This document shows, piece after piece, positions 26,581 through 38,042 of a stretch of DNA of 64,000 bases. The DNA comes from Amaranthus tricolor (lineage: Eukaryota; Streptophyta; Magnoliopsida; Caryophyllales; Amaranthaceae). Position numbers and translations under genes: made by a program. A model generated the notes under the pieces. It saw nothing but the letters and a program-made list of their open reading frames with translations, did not search any database and was not told where the DNA came from. How positions within the stretch are numbered: position 1 is the stretch's first letter; each line of letters starts with the position of its first letter. The stretch is taken from assembly GCF_026212465.1 (NCBI RefSeq), contig NC_080059.1, positions 20,029,043 through 20,093,042 on the forward strand, given 5' to 3'.

Positions 26581-29000
26581 TTTTTTTCTTTTTTCGTTTT
26601 ATACTCATAATAATCCAATAATATTGTTATTTTACCATATCAAAAGCAGTAATTACAAACTGTGCTAAAGAAATGCTAAAGAGTGAAAAGGAGATTAGAA
26701 GAGTAAAAATGTATTCTCATTTATTGAATCAAGAAAATATAATCTGAAGGTACAAAAGAACCTATGCATATATATGCATAAGATAACTAACAGCTAAGCA
26801 TCATAACAAACAAATAACAGAATACAAAGGTTGTTACAACAAACTGACATCTCATCTAATTAATTCTATGTCTCTAAATATTGACCCTTGATTGAGGCAG
26901 CATATACACCGTTGATAGACATGAAGCACGAATCACGACAAAGTTGCTGTTGTAAAGATAAAACAACCTTTTGGAAGCTGCTGTTGTTGCCCAAATATAC
27001 TGATCATCACTTGCTTTAGAAGATGCACACAACCAGCTGTTTTGCTGATGAAGAGAAGACTTGCACATGTATTCAGAATGAAGAGCTACCTATCTTAACA
27101 CTCTGAGTTTTGTGTTGTCAAAATCTTGTAGTTCTTGATATTGATATTTGGTGTCTTAGGTTCCATTCATTTGATATTGTGGACTAAACATACGTCATAA
27201 AATAGGAGTAGTGGATGTTATTTTACCATGGTAAAAAGCAGTAAAAGCAAACAATATCAGTACTGTTTCACTTGTAATAAGTTATTTTACCATCACATTT
27301 TCAACAAAATCCAAGTTGTCAAGCCCAAGATCATACTGAAAGTGTGCTTTGGGGGTAACCTGAAGATATAAACAATTAACACCCAAATTATAAGCAATTA
27401 AGAGAAAATCTCACTTTCCAAACCACATTCTATATTGGGAGAGACAAAAGGGAGTATTGAAATCAAATTCAATGTAATACAAAAAGCAATTATTCAGTTG
27501 CAACTTATAAGACACAAGGCAATTACAATTCCAACAAAAATGCCAATTGCATTGATGAATTGAATCATGAAATACAAAAATGTAGAGAAATCAGGTCATT
27601 TAGTGAGCATCCACAACAAGAATCATCATACAAATCGATTATGATAATAATTTTATGAATCAATAACAATTAAAGAAACCAAACAACTTTCACATTTCAT
27701 TAATCACTACGTACCTAGAAATGTATAGTTAGGGCAAATCCGATACCAAGAGCCTCCACCATAGAGAACGCCTTGGACCCCTGCATAGTTCGCATTGTAC
27801 CAGCCCATACATAAGAAATGCTCAAACAATTAGGATGATCAATCATTTTTACACCCTTATGAAAATCTACAAGCTATAGAGGAGGATCTCAATCTCAAGC
27901 ATCCAAAGTCCTAAGAGATTGTGAAATCCTTCATGAACATCATCACAAGCAATACCAAATACATGTTCATTTTGATTCTATCGAGTGGTTTTAGTAGGCT
28001 AAATTAATCGACAAATCATGTACAAAATTACAAAGCATTGAATGGAATAACGGCTAGAACAACCAAGAATGAAACCCATGATTAGTATTAATTGATATCA
28101 ATCATCAATGAATTTTGGAAGAAAAACCCAATTTCAAAGCAACAAATACAAATGAAATTGCATGATTTAGGGTGTGGAACACCCATAAATGAATTTCTAA
28201 AGAAAAAGTCATTTTGGGAACAAAAAATATGAATAAATTGCATGGTCTGTGGATGCAGCAATAGTATACATGGAAAAGTCTGGAGTTCAATTTTATCTCT
28301 AGAATTGAAAAATACACTACAAAATTCAACCAAAATACCAAAAACAAATTTCTGAATAACAAGCCCTAAACACGAACTCAAATATCAAACAATGAAATGG
28401 AAATAAAGTAAACAATAATTCATCGATAAAACAACAAGCAATCAATTAAACATAAGGAGTTAAATAGGCAAAAATACTTGATTTCTTCAGAGTTAAGTGG
28501 ATTTCTTCAGCAAATAAAATCACAAACCCTAAATACAAACATTAATCCATCAATAAACAAACAACACACCAAAAAGCCAAATTCAACGACAAAAATATCA
28601 TTAAAAAGCAAAAGTAAAACAAACCAGAAGAAAAGTCATTCAGAAACCTCCACCAAAATCATTAGATGTGAATGGGAGTAAAAGAAGAAAAAAACAAAGT
28701 CGAACTGTCAAGATTTTCAAAGAACACAAAATCCCAATTTGTTGATCATCCCAAACTTAAAAATTTCCAAATAGATGTGAATGAACGAAGGACAATGGAA
28801 CGAAGGGTTTTTGCGTTCGAAATCTAGAATGGAACGAAGGAGAATGAAGGAATTACTGTTGTTCGTTTGGGCGTTTGAAGTTAATGAACGAAGGAGCGAG
28901 AATGGAACGAAGGTTTGTGCGTCTGGAATGGAATGAAGGAATGAAGAAGAGAACAGAAGCTTAAGGGAAGGCGAGAGAACAGAAGCTTAAGGGTTTTATA
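26581..29000 (-). other. Interior of the CACTA element, no recognised gene
   Basis: No transposase motif. The minus strand has gene-like traits: a possible exon at about 27718-27813 followed by a donor site, and a purine-rich block at 28770-28990 with repeated GAACGAAGG and two copies of GAGAACAGAAGCTTAAGGG that could be a 5' untranslated region. A minus-strand 97-codon frame at 28088-28381 contains two imperfect copies of an 80-bp unit and is probably not coding. Confidence 0.35.
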
Positions 29001-29009
29001 TTATGAACC

Positions 29010-29300
29010 CTATTTGCTGCGGTCAATAGGATAAACCGCAGCAATTAATGCTGCTGAATCAATTAAGGTTTAAGGATTATTTCTTATTTGCTGCGGGTGG
29101 TGAAGAACCGGAGCAATTGCAAGCTTTATTTGCTGCGGGCATGAAACAAACCGCAGCAATTGAAGGTGCACATGTGTATTTGCTGCAGTCGAGGCACAAA
29201 ACCGCAGCAATTAAGGGTTCTTTTTTTTTTTCTAATTCTTTTTTCTAGTTATTGCTGCGTATATACAAAAACCGCAGCAAATGATAAGCAGCAAATACGT
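29010..29300. repeat. Right subterminal hairpin array of the CACTA element
   Basis: TTTGCTGCGG / CCGCAGCAA repeats mirroring those at the left end, for example near 29012, 29092, 29127, 29180 and 29250. Confidence 0.85.
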
Positions 29301-29318
29301 TTTTTTCCACTAGTGACC

Positions 29319-29800
29319 AAAATATAATTCTAAAGGAAAATATGGAGAGAATTAAAAAGGAAAATGTTATTTTTAATATTGAGTTAATGCAATACAAATT
29401 GTTAGGCTTGAATAAGGAATTGAACGATTCATCAATTAAGAATCTGTGCACATATTTTCAGAATCTGGACAGTAGCTTGGCATCCAACTGTATCAACAAT
29501 GATAAAAATGAGCTTGAATTGAATTCAAGAGAAAAAGGCGGAAAATCAAAATTACTCCCAAATGGATACAGGATGCCAAAAATAAAAAAGGCCTAAAATA
29601 CTTTAAGAATAATAAGAATAAAAAGGTTTACGTTGATCTCCCTAGTGACAGGATTTGTTCCTTCTGTGGAAAAACTGGTCATCTGAAGGACCAGTGTACC
29701 AAAAGGGAACAGTACACTGTCTCCAACAGATGCTATGTCGATAACATATGGATTAAGAAAAATGATTATGTCTGGATTCCTGTTACTAACAATTAATTTT
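29319..29800 (+). pseudogene. gag: Sirevirus-like gag end with second zinc knuckle
   Basis: Continues the gag frame after the CACTA insertion with ENMERIKKENVIFNIELMQY, a coiled-coil-like region. A shift or stop at about 29594 precedes the second CCHC knuckle, CSFCGKTGHLKDQC (29656-29697), followed by KNDYVWIPVTN. Having one knuckle in Gag and a second just before the protease fits this lineage. Confidence 0.85.
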
Positions 29801-29804
29801 TTTC

Positions 29805-31193
29805 AGGTTCAAGTGAGGGGGAACAACTCATGGTATCTCGACAATGGGTGTTGCAAGCACATGACGGGTGACAAATCAAAATCTCTCTCACTTGAAGCCT
29901 ATGATGGGGGAACAGTAACCTTCGGTGACAATATGAAGGGTAAGATAATTGCCAAAGGAAAGGTTGGAAGGTCAAGTTCCCATGCTATCGATAATGTATT
30001 TTTAGTCGAGAATTTGAAACATAACTTACTTAGCATTTCTCAATTTTTCAATAAAGGTAACTCTGTAAATTTTACATCTGAAAAGTGCATTATTTCTAGG
30101 AATGACACAGGAGACACAGTTCTTGAAGGAATCAGAAAAGGGAACACCTATGTTGTGGACCTGGACACTGTTCCCAAAACCAGTCTAAGTGTTATAGAAG
30201 ACGACCCACTTCTTTGGCATAAGCGTCTAGGTCATGCTAACTATACATTGATTGATACTTTAAGATCAAAAGACCTAGTAAGAGGACTACCAACTATAAA
30301 ATTCCTAAAGGATGAAATTTGTGGTCCTTGTGCCAAAGGAAAACAAGTAAGGTCATCTTTTAAATCAAAGAATATTGTGACCACCTCTAAACCGCTTGAA
30401 TTAATACATATGGATCTGTGTGGACCTATGAGAATACAAAGCCGTAGTAGCAAAAGATATGTGTTTGTTATTGCTGATGATTATAGTAGATTTTCATGGA
30501 CTTTATTTTTAGTTAGTAAAGATGAAGCTTTTAATGAGTTTGTTTCTTTCGCTAACAAAATACAAAAATCTACCAATAATCAAATTATTCACATAAGGTC
30601 AGATCATGGCAAAGAATTCAAAAAATCAAGCTTTATGAATTATTGCAATGAGCACGGTATAAGTCATAATTTTTCTGCACCAAGAACACGACAACAAAAT
30701 GGTGTGATAGAAAGAAAAAATAGAACTTTAGCAAAAAATGGCTAGAACCATGTTAATTGCTAGTGCTCTACCTAGAAATTTTTGGACCGAGGCTGTCAAT
30801 ATTGCATGTTATATTTTGAATCGTGTATTAATAAGACCCATCACCTCAAAGACACCCTATGAATTGCTTAAAGGTGTAAAACCAAATATTTCCTATTTTC
30901 GTGTGTTTGGATGCAAATGTTTTGTTCATGTAAATGGAAAACGAAATATAGGAAAGTTTGATGAAAGAAGTGATGAAGCAGTATTTCTTGGCTATTCATC
31001 AAATAGTAAAGCCTACAGAGTTTACAATAAAAGGACAATGAGCGTGGAAGAATCCGTTCACATAATGTTTGATGAAACTAACTTTTTGACAAGTGAACAG
31101 GATATAAATAATTTTAAAATAGGTCATGCAAATCTAGAGGACGATGAAGAAGAAATGAAAGTGCAAGATCAAGAACAGCAGGTGAACAGCTAA
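29805..31193 (+). pseudogene. pol: Sirevirus-like protease and integrase
   Basis: The protease reads WYLDNGCCKHMTGD (about 29830-29871): the catalytic D-S-G of copia proteases has become D-N-G. GAG-pre-integrase follows (DDPLLWHKRLGHANYTLIDT), with the zinc-binding HHCC completed by CGPCAKGKQ. The integrase core keeps all three acidic residues in LIHMDLCGP, RSDHGKEFKK and NGVIERKNRT. A one-base shift in an A run at about 30735 breaks the frame before LIASALPRNFWTEAVNIACY; the rest is open to TAA 31191-31193. Confidence 0.93.
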
Positions 31194-31362
31194 TTCAAGA
31201 AGAAGCAGAAAGAACTGATCATGATCAGGAACTCCCAGTACATCAGGACCATCTGTTCCCAATCCAGTTGTTCCCATAGATGAGCAAGCTGATCCAGTAG
31301 CCGAACAGAACATTAATCAGGCGAATGATCCAGAGCATATCACTGTTCCCACAAGAGAGTTT

Positions 31363-33012
31363 GTGCCTAAACCTTGGAAATATCAAAAATGTCATCCTCA
31401 TGATTTGATTGTAAGTGATTTGAATAAGGGAACACAAACCAAATCCCAAATGAGAAACTTTTGTGCACACTTTGCGTTCCTATCATCACTTGAACCCAAA
31501 AATCACGAAGAAGCTCTAAAGGATTCCGAATGGATCGTAGCCATGCAAGATGAACTGAATGAATTTGAAAGAAATAAAGTATGACATTTAGAACCCAAAC
31601 CAAAACACAAAAAGGTAATTAGTTTGAAATGGGTATTTCGGAATAAACTAGTTGAGCATGGAATAATTGTAAGAAACAAAGCAAGGCTCATGGTCAAAGG
31701 ATACAATCAACAAGAAGATATTGATTATACCGAGACATTTGCTCCGGTAGCAAAGTTAGAGGCTATTAGAATTTTAATTTCTTTTGCTGCATTCATGAAC
31801 TTTAAATTATATCAAATGGATGTGAAATGTGCATTCTTAAATGGTTTTCTTGATGAAGAAGTTTTTGTTGAACAACCCCCAGGCTTTGAAAATACCTCGT
31901 GTCTTGATGATGTCTATAAGCTTGATAAAGCTCTTTATGGCTTGAAACAAGTTCCTAGGTAATGGTATGAAAGACTATCAAAGTTCTTGATTCAAAATGA
32001 CTTTGTTAGAGGTAAAATTGACAAAACCTTATTCTTTAAGAATAAAGGTTCTGATATTTTAGTTGTTCAAATATATGTTGATGATATTAGTTTTGGAGCC
32101 ACCAATGAATTGATGTGTAAAGAATTTGCTAACCTAATGAGTAATGAATTTGAAATGAGTATGATGGGAGAAGTAAATTTCTTCCTTGGTTTGCAAATTA
32201 AACAAACAGCAAATGGAATCTTTATTCACCAACAAAAATATATAAAAGAACTTCTCAAGAAATATGGATTGAACAATGCTAAAACTAACCATACACCTAT
32301 GGCTACAAACATTAGATTAGATGAAGACCCAAATGGAACAAATATTGATCAAACTATGTACAGAGGTATGATTGGCTCTTTGTTATATCTAACTACTAGT
32401 AGACCCAATATTGCATTTAGTGTTGGTTTATGTGCTAGATTTCAGTCTAATCCTAAAGAATCACATCTCACAGCAGTATAGCGAATTTTAAGATATTTGA
32501 AGGGAACAGATGACTTGTCCCTATGTTATCCAAAAAGTGATGTCTATGACTTGAAAGGTTTTAGTGATGCAGATTATGCAGGAGATCTTATGAACAGAAA
32601 AAGTACTTCAGGTATGGTACAATTTCTTGGCTCATGTTTAGTTTCATGGTGTTCCAAGAAACAAAACACCGTTGCATTATCCACAGCCGAAGTTGAATAT
32701 GTAGCAGCAGCTGCTTGTTGTTCCCAAATGCTTTGGATAAAACAGCAGCTAAGAGATTTTGGTATTAAGTTTGAATGTGTTCCTATCTTTTGCGATAATA
32801 CCAGTGCCATTTGTATATCTAAAGATCAAGTGCATTACTCAAGAGTAAAACACATCCACATTAGACATTATTTTTTAAGGACAATGTTGAAAATAAATTA
32901 TCGTCAAGCATGTAAACACTAACGAGCAAATAGCTGATATCATGACAAAATCACTTCCAAGGGAACAACACGAAAAAATGAGATTAGAACTTGGCATGAT
33001 TAAGCTACATTG
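31363..33012 (+). pseudogene. pol: Sirevirus-like reverse transcriptase and RNase H
   Basis: Motifs in order: MQDELNEFERNKV, a TGA (31582-31584) where relatives have Trp before [60 protein letters not shown] with a TAA (31960-31962), the catalytic YVDDISFG (32074-32097), then RGMIGSLLYLTTSRPNIAFS, a TAG (32479-32481), SDADYAGDLMNRKSTSG and LSTAEVEYVAAAACCSQ of RNase H. A frameshift near 32890 affects the last part, which ends in a shifted frame with QHEKMRLELGMIKLH at about 33012. Three stops and one shift make it inactive. Confidence 0.93.
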
Positions 33013-33528
33013 AAGTATGTGACAAGCATGATCCTCTGAGGCAAAATGAAAATTGAAAAGGTCAATCAACAACAAAAATCTTGATTAAAAAATCAATTAT
33101 CGAAAGGATCAGGTATGCATTATTTAAAAGTAAATAATGTGAATGCTCTCATATTTGCATGTTTAAATTGATCAGACTAAAGTAGCATAAAATTTCTATT
33201 TTATTTTATATTCACATAAAAGTATTTTATATTTTTCAATTTTTTATTTTCATAAATCCCAGCATTTTCTTTGATGGTTAACAAAATTTAACTAAAAGTG
33301 GGAGTTGGATCATCATAATGCTTCATGAAACCATTAACTTCCCTTATACACATTAAATAAAGTGTATTGAAACACTTTAGTATACGTCCCCTCACAATCA
33401 ATATATACTCTCCCTCACGCCAATCCATCATCACTCCATATCACAATCTTCAAACAACCCTCTCAATCCCTACTGTTTCTTCTTTTCTAAACCAGTCCAC
33501 TATTTCTCAATTCCTCTCAATCACCGAA
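33013..33528 (+). other. Spacer between pol and the extra ORF
   Basis: AT-rich; a 66-codon frame at 33367-33567 overlaps the start of the extra ORF and has no family resemblance. It may hold the promoter or splice acceptor needed to express the downstream ORF, but no clear site is seen. Confidence 0.4.
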
Positions 33529-35225
33529 AATGAAATCACCGAAATCATCATCAGGCGAAAGATCTAACAAGAAAACCCAAAGTCACACAGCCTAAACCAT
33601 TCAAGGTGGTTCACCCATCGTCTCAAATAGCAGCCCCTGAGCCATCATCAGAACAGCCAGGAACACCTGTTGCTTCTAAAATGCATGCGGGTAACAAAAG
33701 ATCGAGTGACTATGCCATGAACAAATCGTTGTCATCTTCAGCCAAGAGGGAAAAGATCGTTGTTCCCAAGAGCGCAGAAGAGTTATCTAAGTAAATGAGC
33801 GTAGGTTTTGGGCTTGACAAACTCTGGTATGAATCCACCTTCTTTCCTCAACTACACGCGATTTTACAAAATCAATTTTGGGAATCATTAATGGCAGAAT
33901 ATTGTTGCAATCCTATTTACCCTGAATTGATGCGTGAGTTTATTTCAAACTTCTCTAATGATAATGGTGTTTGTTCCAGTAATGTTAAGGAAGTCAAAAT
34001 TAAATTCAACAGTCTGATGTTGGGTGAATGGCTAGGAGTGCCAGCCACTGGGTTTGATGTGTATCATTTTGGGTCAAAAATAGTATTTTCGGGAATTGAT
34101 GAGAAAACTTTATGGAAATTTTTGGGCATAATTGAAAAACGAGGAAAAGTTAGCCATAACATACTGTCTCCTTTGCACAAGTTGTTATACAATATAGCAC
34201 GTAGATTCATTTTACCACGTAATTCCAAACGTAGTGAAGTTAGTCTACGAGATGCTACTTTCATTTATTGTATGGCTAATAAAATTAAAATAAATTTTCC
34301 TTCATTAATGATTTCTCACTTGAGTGACTGCATTTCAAAGAGATGCATGATAGGATATGGTGGATTGTTGTCTTGGATTTTTAGTAAATTTGGTGTTCCC
34401 CTTTTAGGTCTTAACTTCCCAATGGGTCCTGACAACAAGATTGGTGCTAAGTGTCTGAGTAACTTGCATCTCAAATTAAATGAAAATGGGATCCTTGAGA
34501 ATGTTGCTGAACAAATTAATGTCCATTCTGACAACAAGGAGGAAACCAATAAAGCAGAGGAGGAAACGGAGGAACAGGAGGAGGAAGGGTCTGAAAAAGA
34601 GGAACAGGAGCCTGTTCCCTCTGCCACTGGGAAGGCAGAAGGGTGTTCTGATAGGGAACAGGTGGAAGTAACCAGTAAGGGGGAAGTTGTGAAGGAAGCT
34701 GTGGAGAAGGAAAAGGAGGATATTGGTGTCAGTAAGGAGGAGGTCTTTGGGCCTATTAAGAAGTAGTCTGGCTCAACTCCAAGGAAGAGTAGAAGGCTTG
34801 TTAACAAAGGGAAACGACCTGTAGTTATTCTTGATGATGACTCTACGTCTTATAAAACGACTGAATCAAGTAATCCTCCCTCACCAAAGCCAACCACTCC
34901 ATCATCCCATCATTTCCCATCACCACCACAATCACCCATACCAACTTCACCACCACCATCACCCATACTAACTTCACCACCACCAGTACACACCTCACAG
35001 AACCAAGGCTTTGACCACACCACAGTTCCTACAGCCCCTCTATATTCAATACTCCTGAAGCTCGATGAATTACAGTCCCACTTCTTTGCATTCCAAGATG
35101 AAGTTCATGTTTCCTTAGCCTCTCTTACAGACTAGATGACTCAAATGGAAGCTCGTCTGGGTGCAAAACTTGATACTGTTGAGGTGGAAACTGAATATAT
35201 TGATGAAGAAGCTCCTGCATCTTGA
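33529..35225 (+). pseudogene. Extra 3' ORF of the Sirevirus-like element (env-like position)
   Basis: After pol and before the 3' LTR a protein of about 560 residues can be followed: a basic N terminus (MKSPKSSSGERSNKK), a folded region of about 240 residues (33795-34520) with KFNSLMLGEWLGVPATGFDV, LHKLLYNIARRFILPRNSKR and DATFIYCMANKIKINFPSL, then a very acidic Glu-rich stretch, a Pro-rich stretch (SPPQSPIPTSPPPSPIL), and a coiled-coil-like end. The folded part resembles the 'putative plant transposon protein' domain seen in such extra ORFs. Lesions: a shift near 33575, TAA 33792-33794, TAG 34764-34766 and TAG near 35133. No signal peptide or membrane segment is evident. Function unknown. 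Confidence 0.7.
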
Positions 35226-36234
35226 TTCCTCCTGCTGCTGTTAATGTATTAATTGTCCTAACTATCATCCACTCAAACATTATTCTACTTATGTTTTTCT
35301 TTGTACCAGTTGGGGTACATTATTTGTAATTAATAACTTGTTGAACATCTCTTTCTTTATGCTACTTACTATCTAACAATTAATTCCTGCTTATTATGCT
35401 TGCATTTCTTGGTAATTGCTTTTGATCATTGCATCTTGATTCTCTCTTTGACTATGTCTATATGATTAGTGATGTGGCTTGATTATCCTACTTCTTTTTT
35501 ATTGATGTCAAAAGGGGGAATATTTGGCACAAACTTAAATGATGCTTGAGTATGCTTAGCTTTGATTGTATTTATTCTGTTGAACATTAGGACTGTGGCT
35601 ATGTTCTATGATCTGAATGCTATGCTCTATTAATTCATACATGCTCTTATGCTCTGACATAATATAATTGAGATGAATTGAATTATATGCTCTGATGATT
35701 GTGAATTAAGCTCTAATCAGTATTAAGTTTAGCAAGTTTAGCTCTGATTAATTGCAACTACTCTGATTCATATGATCTATATGCTCAGATATAATTGAGA
35801 TAAGTTTAGCTTTGGTTAATTTTAACCAAACTGTTGTTTTTAGCTCTGATCATCAAGTTAGTAAATTAGTTAATCTATCATTTGCTATTTGTTATTTGCT
35901 CTGATATTACTATGATTACTTATGCTCTGTGCTCTAATTTTTACTTGAATGCTAAATTACATTCTTACATTGCTTAGAATCTTGGTAAGTTTTGTTTTGT
36001 TTAGTTTTATTTGATGTCTTAAGCTATAAACTACTTCCGATGCCTTGATTATGCTTAAGTTATTTTAAGTAATTCTAATTAATAGAGTAATTTGTTTTTA
36101 ATGTATGCTTGGTAAATTATATTATAACGAGTTAATTTACTAAGTTATGTAGAGTTGTTTTAATCTCTGACATGCTCTACAATATTGATTTTACTCTATT
36201 TTATTTAAGTTTGTTTAAAAAGTTTGTCATCATC
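35226..36234 (+). other. 3' non-coding region of the Sirevirus-like element with GCTCTGAT-type repeats
   Basis: No gene. The word GCTCTGAT and close variants recur about ten times between 35570 and 36180. An internal polypurine tract lies at 35507-35520. Confidence 0.6.
35507..35520 (+). other. Second, internal polypurine tract
   Basis: GTCAAAAGGGGGAA, closely like the terminal tract at 36235 (ATCAAAAAGGGGGAA), but 730 bases before the LTR. Extra polypurine tracts upstream of the 3' LTR are reported for Sireviruses. Confidence 0.7.
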
Positions 36235-36246
36235 AAAAAGGGGGAA
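36235..36246 (+). other. Polypurine tract next to the 3' LTR
   Basis: AAAAAGGGGGAA two bases before TGTTGGACC at 36249. Confidence 0.85.
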
Positions 36247-36248
36247 TT

Positions 36249-37738
36249 TGTTGGACCTCTTGAGTTTTGATGATGACTACACTTTATTTAAATGAATATG
36301 TTTTAGAGATTATGTGCAGGTCGATATCCGATCTTGATTATGATCGTTGATAGTACCTATGGCTTGGTCTATGAAAATGTACATGTCAAAAGGATCCAAA
36401 AGATGTTAGAAGAAGTATATCGCTTAGGATGTAAAATGGAGACAGGAGGTCTACTGTTCCCAAGTTGGATGTTCTAACAAAACTGGAAATTGGAGACAGC
36501 GAACTGTTCCTGAACTGGAGTCAGCTTACGTCCACTGAAAATTCTGATTATTATTTTTTAATTATTATTTTTAGTTGATGTATTAATTAAAGTTAATTTG
36601 TAGCATTTATAAATTATTAAAGTTGGCAAAGTATTTTCCAAAATGATTTTTCGTTTTTACTAAGCTTTATTTTAGGAGTTATATTTAGTGAATAATTGAA
36701 TTTACTAAATATAGGAACAGCAGCTGAGTCTTAGATATTATTAGAATAACTGATCCTAAATTTAGTGTATAGGTAACCGTTCCTAATATTAGTAAATAGC
36801 AACTGTCCCTATTATTAGCAAACCTTAACCGTATCTATATTTAGCTTAAAGTACCCGTGGATATTATTGGAAAAAGGGAACTGCTGCTAAGTTTAGTATA
36901 TGGGAACTGCTGCTAAAGGGAACAGTATCTATTATTAGTATCTGGGAACATCGGTTATTATTAAATAACCGTGGGCTTGAATTTGTCAAGTTTAATACCT
37001 ATTTTAGAGACTAACCGTAGGATGACCTTGGATATTAAGATCCACATTATTTTCCTTATTATTTGGGATAAGGGAGTAATGGTTGGTTTCTTTCATTTTA
37101 TTAGGAAATTTAATTCTATAAATAAGCAATCTTTTCGGCTGTTCCCAAATATATCCCAACGTATGAGCTTAGTTATTTCATGCGATTATTTTTGGAATTT
37201 TGCAAGAAAATTTTGTTTTAAAAACGTCAATTAATTTTATAATATTTTCTTGTGCAACTCATTGATTTTATTTTGGAGAATTTTATCCTTATTGTAAGGG
37301 TTTTTTTGAGTGATATTTGTAATTAGACTTGGGTAAGTCTAAGGGGATTAGATAGCTTTGAGAGAAGCTTGTGAAGAGTTAAACTTTTAATGAAGCTAAG
37401 TTAGTTGCTTTGAGTGAAGCAATTGAAGAGAGAAGTTGGCCTAGTTGATGCGCTTTGAGTGAAGCAAGGTGTTTAATGTAATTGTAACGAGTTGCCTTAA
37501 ACATAGTGGAGAATTTAGAAATCCCGTGGGGTCGTGGTTTTTCCTTCTAATTAGGCTTAGAAGGTTTCCACGTAAAAATCGTGTTGTCTCTTTCATTATT
37601 TCGCTCTAAGTTTAAGCTTTATTTATTTTATTTAATTCCGCGAAAACAGGGCAAAAACGCTTAAACGTGTAACAACAACAATTCACCCCCCCCCCCCCCC
37701 CCCTCTTGTTGTTGTTCGCATCTCTGTCTCAGTCTACA
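36249..37738 (+). mobile_element. 3' LTR of the Sirevirus-like element
   Basis: 1490 bp, nearly the same as 11678-13164 with scattered substitutions and a longer C run. Ends AGTCTACA followed by the target duplication GATTA. Confidence 0.95.
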
Positions 37739-38042
37739 GATTATATGACAAAAAAGTTTGTAATTAGTCAATAAACTAAAGTTGGTATTATTCTAGAAAT
37801 TAAAAAAGCCCTCAAGTTGGTGCTAATCATGGTTAATAACAAATTTGTATTATTATAAGAAAATTAGCGAAAAATTATATTATTCACGGACATTTTTACT
37901 CTGATCAAGCAACTCCTTAAAATTGATCCTAATTACATTTCTCAAAAGAAATATAGTCCAAATGAACTAGATGTATACCAAATCAATGAAAAAGAAAAGA
38001 GTATAACATATTGTTTGATTTAAGACAATTTTGGATGGAGAC

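Larger units (their letters stand above)
26313..29315. mobile_element. Non-autonomous CACTA (En/Spm) element, 3.0 kb
   Basis: Termini are CACTAGTGGAAAAAACGTTT and, inverted, CACTAGTGGAAAAAAACGTA, flanked by the 3-bp duplication ACC (26310-26312 and 29316-29318). Both ends carry subterminal arrays of TTTGCTGCGGT and its reverse complement ACCGCAGCAAA, forming many small hairpins (26332-26580 and 29010-29300). No TNP2-type transposase is present. The interior looks like a minus-strand transcription unit: a 32-codon open stretch ending ALGIGFALTIHF just before a good GTACGT donor (about 27718-27813, minus), which I do not recognise. Confidence 0.92.

Noticed and set aside
34316..34807. 163-codon minus-strand frame rich in Ser
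   Set aside because: Antisense shadow of the Glu-rich extra ORF of the Sirevirus-like element.
33529..35225. Retroviral-type envelope gene
   Set aside because: The position fits, but no signal peptide, transmembrane helix or fusion-type segment was seen; described only as an extra ORF.
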